This document shows, piece by piece, positions 7,126-14,504 of a stretch of 64,000 nucleotides of DNA (position 1 is the stretch's first letter; the number at the start of each line of letters is the position of its first letter). The DNA comes from an uncultured Ruminococcus sp. (GTDB lineage: Bacteria > Bacillota > Clostridia > Oscillospirales > Ruminococcaceae): contig CANQWA010000004.1 in NCBI GenBank assembly GCA_947627445.1, positions 1-64,000 on the forward strand, written 5' to 3'. The notes under the pieces were generated by a model that searched no databases, was not told the origin of the DNA, and worked only from the letters and a program-made list of their open reading frames with translations. Made by a program: the position numbers and the translations under genes.

Positions 7126-8571
7126 ATGAATGAAATCAAATGGGGAGAACCCCGACCGCTTCGGCAGAGTGCGGACGCTATCCCTTTTCCGCTCGATGCG
7201 TTGCCGAGTGTTCTGCGAAATATGGCGCAGGCGATCTCGGTCACGACTTACACCGATGTGGGAATGGCAGGGACAGCGATGCTCTCAGCCGTGGGCTACT
7301 GTTTCACTGGTCTGTATCGGCTTGCGGGCAAGGCAGACCACACCGAACCGCCTGTGCTGTATTCGATCATCATAGCACAGCCTTCTGAAAGAAAAAGCCC
7401 TGTGATGCACTTTATCAAAGCACCGTTCGACAGCTTTGAGAGCAAGTACAACAAAGACCACCGTGAGGAAATGTACAAGGCTCAGCAGGACGTTAAGGCA
7501 CTGGAAGCCCGTGTCAAGGCTATGGAGAAAGAGGACAAGCCTGACACAGCCGCAATTGCAAAGCTCCGTGTCCAGGCGGATAATATCAGAAACACAAATC
7601 CTATCCGTATCGCTGTTGACGATATTACACCCGAATCTCTTGTGATAGAGCTGAGTGAGAATGATAGTCTGCTGATGATCTCTGATGAAGCAGGAATGCT
7701 TTCCAACTTCAACGGCAAGTACACCAATGGTATTCCGAACCTTGACCTGCTTTTGAAAGCGTGGAACGGGGAGAAGTACATCTGCAACAGAGTTATCCGA
7801 GGGCGAACGGAAATCCCTCGTCCTTATCTTTCAGTTGCTCTCGCAGGTCAGCCGTATATTTGGGACAACATGATGAACGACACCGCTTTCAGGTCAAGCG
7901 GACTTATCGCACGTTTTGTTCCATGCTTTGCTAAGAGCGATGTAGGAAAACGGCGGTATGATACTGCTCCTATATCAAAAGAGGTCAGGGAGCAGTATCA
8001 CAATTTCATTCATCAGCTCCTGAAAGGAAAGAAAGACTGGAGTGGCGAGGAAACGATACTGCACCTGTCCCCAAAGGCTTCTGAGGAGTATGTAAACTAC
8101 TGCAACAACTATATCGAAAAAGAGATCAAGGAATCCATGTGCTGTTGTCAGGACTGGGGCGGAAAGTTTCACGGGCTGATACTTCGGATAGCTTGTATTC
8201 TTCACTGTGCCGACTGCTGTTCCAGAGGTGTTGAGCCGTCCGATGAAAGCGTGAATCACAATACGCTTGTGAGATCGTTCAGCATTGCTCACTACTACCG
8301 CTATCAGGCAATTTACGGTTTCAGCGTGAACGCTCCCGACGGGAACATTGTCAAGGCTGAGAAGATCATTCAGATATTCAAGACCAAGAATATCAAACGG
8401 GGCTTGAAGTCCGACCTCTACCACGCCTGTCGATGCAATCTTTTCCCCACTGCAAAGGACTTCTATTTGGCACTTGACACCCTTGCTGAGTACGGCTATG
8501 TCGCCTACAAAGATGTGACCGCCGCCAACAACAAAAAGGCTCAGATGGTTTATGTGAATCCAAATATCTGA
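7126..8571 (+). CDS. DUF3987 primase/helicase-like element protein
   Basis: A 481-residue protein of the DUF3987 (YfjI-like) group, common in integrative elements and prophages and related to RepA/DnaB-like helicases fused to primase modules elsewhere. Visible features: a P-loop-like APSERKSPVM region near residue 85 (a degenerate Walker A, with SERKS), SDEAGML near 190 as the Walker B-like acidic loop, and conserved SGLIARFVP near 265. A charged coiled coil lies about 110-160. The start is the ATG after AGAGGAAAC; a longer reading frame beginning at 7030 has no binding site. Likely role: replication of the element after excision or transfer. It is the first of four rightward element genes. 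Confidence 0.75.
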   Translation: MNEIKWGEPRPLRQSADAIPFPLDALPSVLRNMAQAISVTTYTDVGMAGTAMLSAVGYCFTGLYRLAGKADHTEPPVLYSIIIAQPSERKSPVMHFIKAPFDSFESKYNKDHREEMYKAQQDVKALEARVKAMEKEDKPDTAAIAKLRVQADNIRNTNPIRIAVDDITPESLVIELSENDSLLMISDEAGMLSNFNGKYTNGIPNLDLLLKAWNGEKYICNRVIRGRTEIPRPYLSVALAGQPYIWDNMMNDTAFRSSGLIARFVPCFAKSDVGKRRYDTAPISKEVREQYHNFIHQLLKGKKDWSGEETILHLSPKASEEYVNYCNNYIEKEIKESMCCCQDWGGKFHGLILRIACILHCADCCSRGVEPSDESVNHNTLVRSFSIAHYYRYQAIYGFSVNAPDGNIVKAEKIIQIFKTKNIKRGLKSDLYHACRCNLFPTAKDFYLALDTLAEYGYVAYKDVTAANNKKAQMVYVNPNI

Positions 8572-9127
8572 TTTTACCGGATTTTGTGGTTTTTGTGGTG
8601 GCTGACATTGAAACGGCGGTATTATGAACTTTGCAAAAGACAGACCTGAATGTTGCTTGCTGTCGGTTGATGTTGGTTGAGCATTTTTCGATTAATAAAA
8701 TGTTGAACATGGACATTTTTGTCCGAGTTAAAATTGAGGATAATCGCATAGACTTTAGCTCACTTTTGAGCGAAAGTTCATGAGCAGAATCATCATTTTT
8801 GAAATGCTGATTTTGAAAAAATGTAATGCGGATTTCTGCATTACTGTGTCCACATTTTTCGGCTGCTCCGTCAGCCGTTCAGTCTCGCAGAGCCCCATAA
8901 GCATTTTTGATAGTCCGAGTAGGCTGTCAAAAGTGCTTTGGGGTTACTGGCGGCGCACCGCAAGTAAATTCCGGCTCTCCGAGCCGTTTGGTTTGCCGAT
9001 ATGCTTATCGTTGCAAGCCAATTCAAAAGCCCTTCAAGGGCGCTCATCATATCGCAGGCGGTGAGCCTTGCGTATATGATTATCCCTCGTCAGAGGGTTC
9101 AGATAGAGATAAAAAAGGAGACATTTT
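8572..9127 (+). other. Non-coding region upstream of the relaxase, candidate oriT
   Basis: A 556-bp stretch without a convincing gene. It holds several short hairpins: GTAATGC/GCATTAC (8823-8829 / 8838-8844), CGGCTC/GAGCCG (8972-8977 / 8981-8986, 3-base loop) and CCCTC/GAGGG (9084-9088 / 9093-9097). MobV-type relaxases usually nick an oriT directly upstream of their own gene, so the origin of transfer is most likely here, probably in 8,920-9,100. An open frame at 8780-9064 has no ribosome binding site and an unconvincing protein. Confidence 0.4.
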
Positions 9128-10327
9128 ATGAATGCAAAATCTATCTCAATGTGTGAGGGCAAAGGCAGCCTTTCACATAATAACCGAGAGTTCACTGCCA
9201 AGAATATTGACCCACTCAGGACACCAGATAACATCGTGTTCGTTCAGCAGGACTTGGGCGAGACTTACCACCAGCTTTTTGACGAAGCGGTGGAGAGGTA
9301 CAACGCCCGTCAGAAAAGGAATGACCGCAAGATAGTTGACTACTTTGAACACCTGTTCAGCCGTCCGCCGAGTAAGAGTGTGATCGAGGGTGCAAACAAG
9401 CAGAAAAGCTTCTACGAACACCTCGTCTATATTGGCACGAAAAATGATTCGGCTGTCGGTACTCCCGATGCTGAAAAAACTGCTGAGTGCCTGCGTGAAT
9501 ACATGGAGGGCTTTCAGGCGAGAAATCCTAACCTCTATGTGTTCAATGCAGTCATGCACCTCGATGAAGCAACGCCCCATTTGCACATTGACTATATCCC
9601 TCTCGGACATTACAGCAGGGGGCTTGAAGTCCGCAATGCCAAGAACAAGGCACTTGACGAAATGGGCTTCGGTAATGATGCTCACTCCAACAACCGCTGG
9701 CGGCTTCGGGAGTGGGAGGTGCTGAGGGATATTTGCAACGCTCACGATATCGAGATCAGCGAGCCGAAGAAGTCCAGAGGGTACAGCTACACGGTCGAGG
9801 AATACGGCGAGCATGAGGACGAGATCAGGCGGCTGAATGAGGAAAAGGCACAGGCTCTTTCCGAGCGTGATGAAGCCCGTGCTGAACTTGACAAGGCAGC
9901 TAAGAAGAAAGTCAAGCTGGACGAGATCGAAAGCATTGAGGTAAAGGAATCGTTGTTCGGCAAGAAAGTCACCCTCGCCAAAGAGGACTATGACACACTC
10001 AGCGACACCGCCAAGAAGTATGTTGCAATGGTCAAGTCCACGAAGAAGCTAAAAGCTGAACACGATACAGCGGTACAGGAGCGTGATGCTCTGAAAACAC
10101 AGTTGGCGGCAGCTTCCTCGGAGCTTGCCGCCTACAAAAAAGCCGAGGAGCAAAAAGGACTTTTCACCCGCGAGAAGCTGAAAAAGGAAACAAAGCGTAT
10201 CAGCCGTGAGAACGAGCTGTCCCGTGAGCTGAGAAAGGCTAAGGCTTTTATTTCTGCCTGCGGGCTGAGTGCCGATTATCAGCAGTACAAGTACAACAGC
10301 ACTACAAGAAAGAATGTGCTGGAATAA
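9128..10327 (+). CDS. MobV-family relaxase (Mob/Pre)
   Basis: A 399-residue plasmid-mobilization relaxase of the Mob_Pre family. N-terminal HNNRE (about 17-21) corresponds to the catalytic histidine region of MobM of pMV158, and HLDEATPHLH (about 145-154) is the family's metal-binding HxDExxPHxH motif. A long charged coiled coil occupies about 235-380. It should nick oriT and lead one strand into a recipient using conjugation machinery supplied by another element, since no type IV secretion genes are present here. AAAGGAG lies 7-8 nt before the ATG. The excisionase-like gene follows after 54 bp. Confidence 0.9.
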   Translation: MNAKSISMCEGKGSLSHNNREFTAKNIDPLRTPDNIVFVQQDLGETYHQLFDEAVERYNARQKRNDRKIVDYFEHLFSRPPSKSVIEGANKQKSFYEHLVYIGTKNDSAVGTPDAEKTAECLREYMEGFQARNPNLYVFNAVMHLDEATPHLHIDYIPLGHYSRGLEVRNAKNKALDEMGFGNDAHSNNRWRLREWEVLRDICNAHDIEISEPKKSRGYSYTVEEYGEHEDEIRRLNEEKAQALSERDEARAELDKAAKKKVKLDEIESIEVKESLFGKKVTLAKEDYDTLSDTAKKYVAMVKSTKKLKAEHDTAVQERDALKTQLAAASSELAAYKKAEEQKGLFTREKLKKETKRISRENELSRELRKAKAFISACGLSADYQQYKYNSTTRKNVLE

Positions 10328-10381
10328 CATACAAACAAGATAGAAAGCAGGGGAAGTACCTGCTATGGAGGTTTTACAACT

Positions 10382-10675
10382 ATGACAACAAACAGAAAGA
10401 ACGAGCTTATCGCTCAGCTCGTGAATATCCTGAGCGAACTTATCGAGACAAATGATTCCGAACAGGTGTCTGAGATCAAGTCCGAAGCTGTTGAGATGCT
10501 GACCGTTAAGGAGTGTACCGAAGCGGTCAGGGGACTGTCTGAGCATACTGTCCGCAAGCTGATAAAGCAGGGTAAGCTCCCGTATCTGAGGACAGGTGAC
10601 GGTGTGAACGGCAAGATGCTTATCAACAAGGCAGACTTGCTCGCCTACTTCAACGGACAGACAACCAACAAGTAA
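10382..10675 (+). CDS. Excisionase-like HTH DNA-binding protein
   Basis: A 97-residue protein. The C-terminal 60 residues (from about 38) form a MerR-like winged helix of the excisionase type: LTVKECTEAV, SEHTVRKLIKQGKLPYLR and a final helix with LLAYFNG. The N-terminal part is a short amphipathic helix. It lies between relaxase and integrase and most likely directs the integrase toward excision or controls its expression. GGAGG sits 10 nt before the ATG. Family-level confidence is good; the excision role is inferred from position. Confidence 0.8.
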   Translation: MTTNRKNELIAQLVNILSELIETNDSEQVSEIKSEAVEMLTVKECTEAVRGLSEHTVRKLIKQGKLPYLRTGDGVNGKMLINKADLLAYFNGQTTNK

Positions 10676-10749
10676 TTCTGTATGCTGTAAACGGCGATAT
10701 TACGCTGTTTGAACGGCAACAGACAGAAAATCCACAAACACCATAGAAC

Positions 10750-10858
10750 AAAGGACATAGATTTGGGCATACTCCCGAAAAAGATAGAAAAAACTCTTGA
10801 CAAAAGCCCGATAGTGCGCTAACATTAGAGTAACAGGAGTATGCCATAAAATCTATGT
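10750..10858 (+). promoter_or_regulatory. Integrase promoter inside nested inverted repeats
   Basis: TTGACA (10797-10802), 17 bp, TAACAT (10820-10825) drive the integrase. The promoter is bracketed by inverted arms ACATAGATTT (10755-10764) with GGCATACTCC (10766-10775) and GGAGTATGCC (10836-10845) with AAATCTATGT (10849-10858). An AAAGGACA octamer (10750-10757) touches the left arm. A copy of TCATACTCCTGTTAC occurs near the left end of the element (271-285). The arrangement suggests repression or looping by an element-encoded DNA-binding protein. Confidence 0.65.
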
Positions 10859-10879
10859 TGACAGAAAGGAAATCGACTT

Positions 10880-12079
10880 ATGGCTACGATAAGAAAAAGA
10901 GGAAACTCCTATCAGATCAGAGTTTCCTGCGGATATGATACATCAGGTAATCAGGTCGTGCAGACTATGACATGGAAGCCTGCGGACGGTATGAACAAGA
11001 AGCAGATCGAGAAGGAGCTTCAGAAGCAGGCAATCCTATTTGAGGACAAGTGCATGAAAGGTCAGGTCACGGCGAATATCAAGTTTCAGGACTTTGCCGA
11101 GCAGTGGTTTGAGGAGTATGCAAAACTCAACCTCAGAAATACGTCCTATGAGCGTATGAAACAGCTTACTGTGAGGGTGTATCCTGCGATCGGACACCTC
11201 AGACTTGACAAGATCACCAGCCGTCATATCCAGCAGTTTATCAACGATCTGGCACTTAACGGCAAAAGCCTGAAAAACGGCAGACCGCTGTCGAGAAAGA
11301 CAGCCGTTCATCACCTCAGCTTCATCAGCGATGTGTTCAGCTACGCTGTAAAGATGGAAATGCTCACCGACAACCCCTGCAAGCGTGTTACCGTTCCGAA
11401 GGGTGAGAAAAAGGAGAAGGACATTTATACTCTCGAAGAAGTCGCACATCTCTTTCAGCTCTTTGAAACCGCACCGCTGAAATACCGCACTTTCTTTACT
11501 TTGGCGATATACAGCGGATTCAGACGTGGAGAAATGCTCGGTCTTGAATGGAAGGACATTGACTGGGAGCATAACGTTATCAGCGTCCGCAGGACAAGTA
11601 ACTACACCGCTTCAAAGGGCATCTACACCGATACCACCAAAACGAAGAAGTCTCAGCGTTCGCTGAAATTTCCTCAGAGCGTCATGGACTTGCTCCGTGA
11701 GTATAAAGCGGAACAGGACGAGGAACGTGAGAAGCTCGGTACGAAGTGGCAGGACTATGACCGCCTGTTCGTAAAGTGGGACGGCAGACCGATGAACAAC
11801 AACACACCGTATTTCTGGCTCAAAGAATTCTGTGAAGAAAACAATTTCCGTTTCTGTGACATTCACTCCCTGCGACACTTCTATGCATCGGCTCTCATCA
11901 ACGAGGGTGTGGACGCAGCCACCGTGTCGGGAGCGTTAGGTCACTCGACGATAACTACCACGACTTCTATCTACTGTCATGTGTTCAATCAGGCTCAAGC
12001 GAGGGCAAGTGAAGCAATCGCATCGGTGCTGGACTTCAAAAAGCACGACACGGACAAAGGACAGCCCGAAGCTGTATAA
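10880..12079 (+). CDS. int: Tyrosine recombinase / integrase (Tn916-type)
   Basis: A 399-residue site-specific recombinase. It has an N-terminal arm-binding-type domain (about 1-60), a SAM-like core-binding domain (about 65-165) and a catalytic domain (about 180-385). Catalytic residues are visible as Arg in YSGFRRGEMLGLEW, His-x-x-Arg in HSLRHFYA, the GH in GALGHSTITT and the nucleophile Tyr in SIYCHVF. Length and order match Tn916-like integrases. AGAAAGGAAA precedes the ATG. It is the last gene of the element, reads toward the tRNA-Glu gene 85 bp away, and is followed by AAAGGACA repeats. It should insert and excise the element at that tRNA end. Confidence 0.95.
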   Translation: MATIRKRGNSYQIRVSCGYDTSGNQVVQTMTWKPADGMNKKQIEKELQKQAILFEDKCMKGQVTANIKFQDFAEQWFEEYAKLNLRNTSYERMKQLTVRVYPAIGHLRLDKITSRHIQQFINDLALNGKSLKNGRPLSRKTAVHHLSFISDVFSYAVKMEMLTDNPCKRVTVPKGEKKEKDIYTLEEVAHLFQLFETAPLKYRTFFTLAIYSGFRRGEMLGLEWKDIDWEHNVISVRRTSNYTASKGIYTDTTKTKKSQRSLKFPQSVMDLLREYKAEQDEEREKLGTKWQDYDRLFVKWDGRPMNNNTPYFWLKEFCEENNFRFCDIHSLRHFYASALINEGVDAATVSGALGHSTITTTTSIYCHVFNQAQARASEAIASVLDFKKHDTDKGQPEAV

Positions 12080-12096
12080 AGGACAAGTAAAGGACA
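12056..12096. repeat. AAAGGACA repeats, candidate right arm-type integrase sites
   Basis: Three direct copies at 12056-12063, 12078-12085 and 12089-12096, spaced 22 and 11 bp, overlap the last codons of the integrase and the gap after it. They match the octamers near the left end of the element in sequence and phasing. Confidence 0.5.
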
Positions 12097-12112
12097 GAAG
12101 CCGTATCAGGGT

Positions 12113-12154
12113 AAAAGAAAAACTCTCAAATGGCGATATATCGTCATTTGAGAG
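12113..12154 (-). terminator. Terminator of the tRNA operon
   Basis: CTCTCAAATG (12123-12132) and CATTTGAGAG (12145-12154) form a perfect 10-bp stem; the loop CGATATATCG is itself self-complementary. On the minus strand it is followed by TTTTTCTTTT, so it ends the tRNA-Met/tRNA-Glu transcript. It lies between the integrase and the tRNA gene. Confidence 0.8.
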
Positions 12155-12163
12155 CCTTGTGTG

Positions 12164-12238
12164 TGGTGACCCGTACGGGAGTTGAACCCATGATTCCGCC
12201 GTGAAAGGGCGGTGTCTTAACCTCTTGACCAACGGGCC
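12164..12238 (-). tRNA. tRNA-Glu (anticodon TTC)
   Basis: On the minus strand: a 5' GGCCCGT acceptor, anticodon stem CCGCC/GGCGG around CTTTCAC (anticodon TTC), T loop TTCAACT and encoded CCA (12166-12164). It is second in a two-tRNA unit, 3 bp after tRNA-Met. Its 3' end faces the integrase gene, making it the likely integration target of the element. Confidence 0.95.
12173..12186. other. Candidate right attachment core inside tRNA-Glu
   Basis: GTACGGGAGTTGAA covers the acceptor/T-arm side of tRNA-Glu and matches 112-125 at 13 of 14 positions, 8 of them contiguous at the left. Tyrosine integrases often use tRNA 3' ends. The precise core is unproven. Confidence 0.3.
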
Positions 12239-12241
12239 ATA

Positions 12242-12318
12242 TGGTAGCGGCAGCAGGATTTGAACCAGCGACCAATCGGGTATGAACCGAGTACTCTAGC
12301 CAACTGAGCTATGCCGCC
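12242..12318 (-). tRNA. tRNA-Met (anticodon CAT)
   Basis: Minus strand, 5' GGCGGCA acceptor pairing with TGCCGCT, anticodon loop TTCATAC (anticodon CAT), T loop TTCAAAT and encoded CCA. A paired first acceptor base (G-U) argues for elongator rather than initiator tRNA; an isoleucine tRNA with a modified CAT anticodon is not excluded. Confidence 0.93.
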
Positions 12319-12363
12319 ACATCAGAAGCAGATTCCGCATTCTGCGTGACCTGCGACTGTAAT

Positions 12364-12392
12364 AGTATACTACATTTTCCATCCAATGTCAA
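12364..12392 (-). promoter_or_regulatory. Promoter of the tRNA-Met/tRNA-Glu unit
   Basis: Minus strand TTGACA (12392-12387), 17 bp, TATACT (12369-12364), about 45 bp before tRNA-Met. The rest of the gap to spoVAE (12393-12590) shows only an inverted repeat, ACTTTCTG/CAGAAAGT (about 12528-12557), and no gene. Confidence 0.8.
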
Positions 12393-12590
12393 GCTTTTTT
12401 CTAAAAACCGTCATTTTGTACAAATATCATAGTATAATCATTGGTAAAACAACAAATGCACTGGAAATTTGTTTTTTTCTGATTTTCGTCAAGGAATAAG
12501 AGACTATTTCATCATGGAATGTGCACACTTTCTGCTATTGTGCAACAACAGAAAGTATGCATACAACCAACTACAAAATTTGCTCAGAGA

Positions 12591-12953
12591 TCATGTCTTT
12601 TCCTTGGGCTTGAATATCAGTGCACTAACTACACCGAATACCATAGCAGCCGTGATTCCGGCAGAAGAAGCTGTCAGTCCGCCCATAAAAATACCGAGAA
12701 AGCCTTTTTCATCCACAGCTTCTTTGACACCTTCTGCCAGAAGATTTCCAAAGCCCGTCAGAGGGACACTTGCGCCGCCTCCTGCCAGTTCTACCAGCAT
12801 GGGGTAAAATCCGATTGCGGACAAAAAAACCCCTGCTACCACATAAGAAGTCAAAATTCTCGCCGGTGTCAGTTTGGTATAATCTATCAGTACTTGTCCG
12901 ATGGCACACAGCAAACCGCCGATGAGAAATGCCCATAACATATCTTTTATCAT
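12591..12953 (-). CDS. spoVAE: Stage V sporulation protein AE (SpoVAE)
   Basis: A 120-residue integral membrane protein, almost entirely hydrophobic, with three to four predicted membrane segments and the family's glycine-rich VPLTGFGNLLAEG stretch near the middle. SpoVA proteins form the inner spore membrane channel that moves dipicolinic acid into the forespore and releases it at germination. It starts 17 bp after spoVAD stops, with GGAGA before the ATG, so the two form one operon. It is related in sequence to SpoVAC (shared glycine-rich loop), as is normal for this family. Length matches known SpoVAE. Confidence 0.93.
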   Translation of the reverse strand: MIKDMLWAFLIGGLLCAIGQVLIDYTKLTPARILTSYVVAGVFLSAIGFYPMLVELAGGGASVPLTGFGNLLAEGVKEAVDEKGFLGIFMGGLTASSAGITAAMVFGVVSALIFKPKEKT

Positions 12954-12970
12954 TGCGTATCTCCTATCTG

Positions 12971-14011
12971 TTACTCAATCCCACTATCCTGGCAATCTGC
13001 TGTCAATTCCACCAGATGCGAAATGCCTGGAATGCTCTCTCCTTGCTGAGAAGCCGTAGGTGACATCAGTGCTCCCGTAGCAGCATATAAAATCTTTTTC
13101 ATTGCCCCACGCTGTAAAAGCGGCAGAAAATGTCCGCACACGATACTGGCACTGCATCCGCATCCGGAACCCCCTGCATGGGTGTCTTGAGTTTCTCCGT
13201 CAAACATCATTACACCGCAGTCCCGATGCACTGCGTTCATATCATATCCCTGCTTCATCACAAGATCACGAACCAGTTCACTGCCGATGATTCCCAAATC
13301 TCCTGTGACAATCGCATCATAGGCAGATGGCTTTGTTCCTGTGGCTTCCAGGTATCGGACAATGGTGTCTGCCGCTGCCGGTGCCATAGCAGCACCCATA
13401 TGGCTGGCATCCGTTACGCCCAGATCCACGATCTTCCCGATGCATACGCCTGTAACACCGATACCGCCCTTTTCTTTGTCGGATTTTTGCAGGATCACTG
13501 CACCAGAAGCCGTGCATGTCCATTGTGCCGTAGGCGGTCTTGTTCCGCCATACGACAGAGGAAACCGGAATTGCCGCTCTGCTGTGGAAAAATGAGAAGA
13601 TGTGACAGCTGCTGTATATTCTCCTGCACCGCAGGCTGCCAGTAGTGATGCTGTTAGGATTCCTTCTGCCATCGTAGAACAAGCACCATATATTCCCAGG
13701 ACAGGAATATCCATCGGACGCAGTCCATAGGTTGTACCAATACATTGATTCATCAAATCCCCGGCACAAATACAGCTGATTTCCTTGCTGTCCAGACTGC
13801 ACTTGTCTAATGCAAGCTGCAATGTCTGCCGCTGCATCGTACTTTCCGCCTGTTCCCAAGTTTCCTGCCCGAAATGCGCATCCGGCTCGATCCGGTCAAA
13901 GCAGCTTGCCATAGGACCTTCACCCTCTTTTTTTCCAGCTATGCAGGCATAACTGATGATACGGGGCGGTTCTGTATATTGAAATACTGCCCTTGCAAGA
14001 TTACGTACCAT
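12971..14011 (-). CDS. spoVAD: Stage V sporulation protein AD (SpoVAD)
   Basis: A 346-residue soluble thiolase-fold protein that binds dipicolinic acid as part of the SpoVA channel. Family hallmarks are visible: KKEGEGP near the N-terminus, LNQ-like LMNQCIGTTYGLR, GACSTMAEG, TSSHFSTAERQFR, MGAAMAPAAADT, TGDLG and GGSGCGCSAS. The ATG at 14011 follows GAGGTG and gives the usual family length (about 340). The open frame continues 40 codons further upstream to 14131, but that sequence is unlike SpoVAD and would leave almost no leader after the sigma-G-like promoter. Operon with spoVAE; the usual upstream partner spoVAC is inverted here. Confidence 0.93.
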   Translation of the reverse strand: MVRNLARAVFQYTEPPRIISYACIAGKKEGEGPMASCFDRIEPDAHFGQETWEQAESTMQRQTLQLALDKCSLDSKEISCICAGDLMNQCIGTTYGLRPMDIPVLGIYGACSTMAEGILTASLLAACGAGEYTAAVTSSHFSTAERQFRFPLSYGGTRPPTAQWTCTASGAVILQKSDKEKGGIGVTGVCIGKIVDLGVTDASHMGAAMAPAAADTIVRYLEATGTKPSAYDAIVTGDLGIIGSELVRDLVMKQGYDMNAVHRDCGVMMFDGETQDTHAGGSGCGCSASIVCGHFLPLLQRGAMKKILYAATGALMSPTASQQGESIPGISHLVELTADCQDSGIE

Positions 14012-14143
14012 TTTCATCACCTCGATCGTATAGTCCATCAACTTGAAAATCCCTTGCCATACGCCAGGTTGCCTTCGTCCTCCGCCTTGCTGAAACAAAT
14101 TTTCTTTCGCTGTCTTTTCGCCGCTTTTCAAGTTGATTGACTA

Positions 14144-14172
14144 TAGTATGCATGATTTTCAAACAATTATGC
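14144..14172 (-). promoter_or_regulatory. Sigma-G-like forespore promoter of spoVAD-spoVAE
   Basis: Minus strand GCATA (14172-14168), 17 bp, CATACTA (14150-14144) fits the sigma-G pattern GHATR / CATNHTA. The boxes also lie in a 9-bp inverted repeat, AGTATGCAT/ATGCATACT. It places the start point about 125 bp before the chosen spoVAD start. Forespore control is expected for spoVA. Confidence 0.6.
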
Positions 14173-14196
14173 ATACTGAGATCATACAGATCGCAT

Positions 14197-14270
14197 GCAA
14201 AACTGTCAGGCAGTCTTTGTGCAGCATTGTCTTAAGGCAAACCCGCACAAAGATTGTGCGGGTTTGCCTT
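14197..14270. repeat. Small palindromic repeats of the GGCAAACCCGCAC family
   Basis: AAGGCAAACCCGCACAA (14234-14250) and its exact complement (14254-14270) form a 17-bp stem with a 3-base loop. It directly follows a degenerate relative (14197-14233) containing CTTTGTGC and TTGTCTTAA. The same terminal sequence occurs at 14371-14420, 30687-30860 and 53574-53615. Confidence 0.7.
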
Positions 14271-14284
14271 CACATAAACCATCC

Positions 14285-14329
14285 AATCCCGAAGCAGTTA
14301 TATCCAACCGCTTCGGGATTTTTCTTTTT
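14285..14329 (+). terminator. Orphan Rho-independent terminator upstream of spoVAC
   Basis: AATCCCGAAGC (14285-14295) and GCTTCGGGATT (14310-14320) pair exactly, followed by TTTCTTTTT. It points rightward, but no plus-strand gene lies before it; the nearest leftward neighbour is spoVAD on the other strand. It may be left over from a rearrangement or act as a leader terminator for spoVAC. Confidence 0.75.
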
Positions 14330-14370
14330 CTCCTATGCGTATAAATATCCTTTTTCTGCAAATAATTGAA

Positions 14371-14480
14371 TGCAACACCGTACAAAACTGTCATTCATTC
14401 TTTGTGCGGTTTGTCTTAAAACTCTAAGAGCCTGCTTCGCATCTTCAAATCTCCTCGAAAATCCTGCGATTCTCAGGCTC
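14371..14480. repeat. Two further small inverted repeats in the spoVAC leader
   Basis: 14371-14420 is a degraded member of the GGCAAACCCGCAC family: CAACACCGTACAAA against CTTTGTGCGGTTTGTC. 14426-14481 has perfect arms AGAGCCTG/CAGGCTCT around about 40 bases. The second ends just before the spoVAC ribosome binding site. Confidence 0.55.
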
Positions 14481-14504
14481 TAAGATGAAAGGAGTTGTTT
14501 CTAT

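Noticed and set aside
8780-9064. 94-codon open frame before the relaxase
   Set aside because: No ribosome binding site, odd composition, and the region is full of hairpins that fit an oriT better.
14234-14270. 17-bp perfect hairpin taken as a terminator
   Set aside because: No T tract follows on either strand, and the sequence recurs elsewhere as the end of a repeat family.
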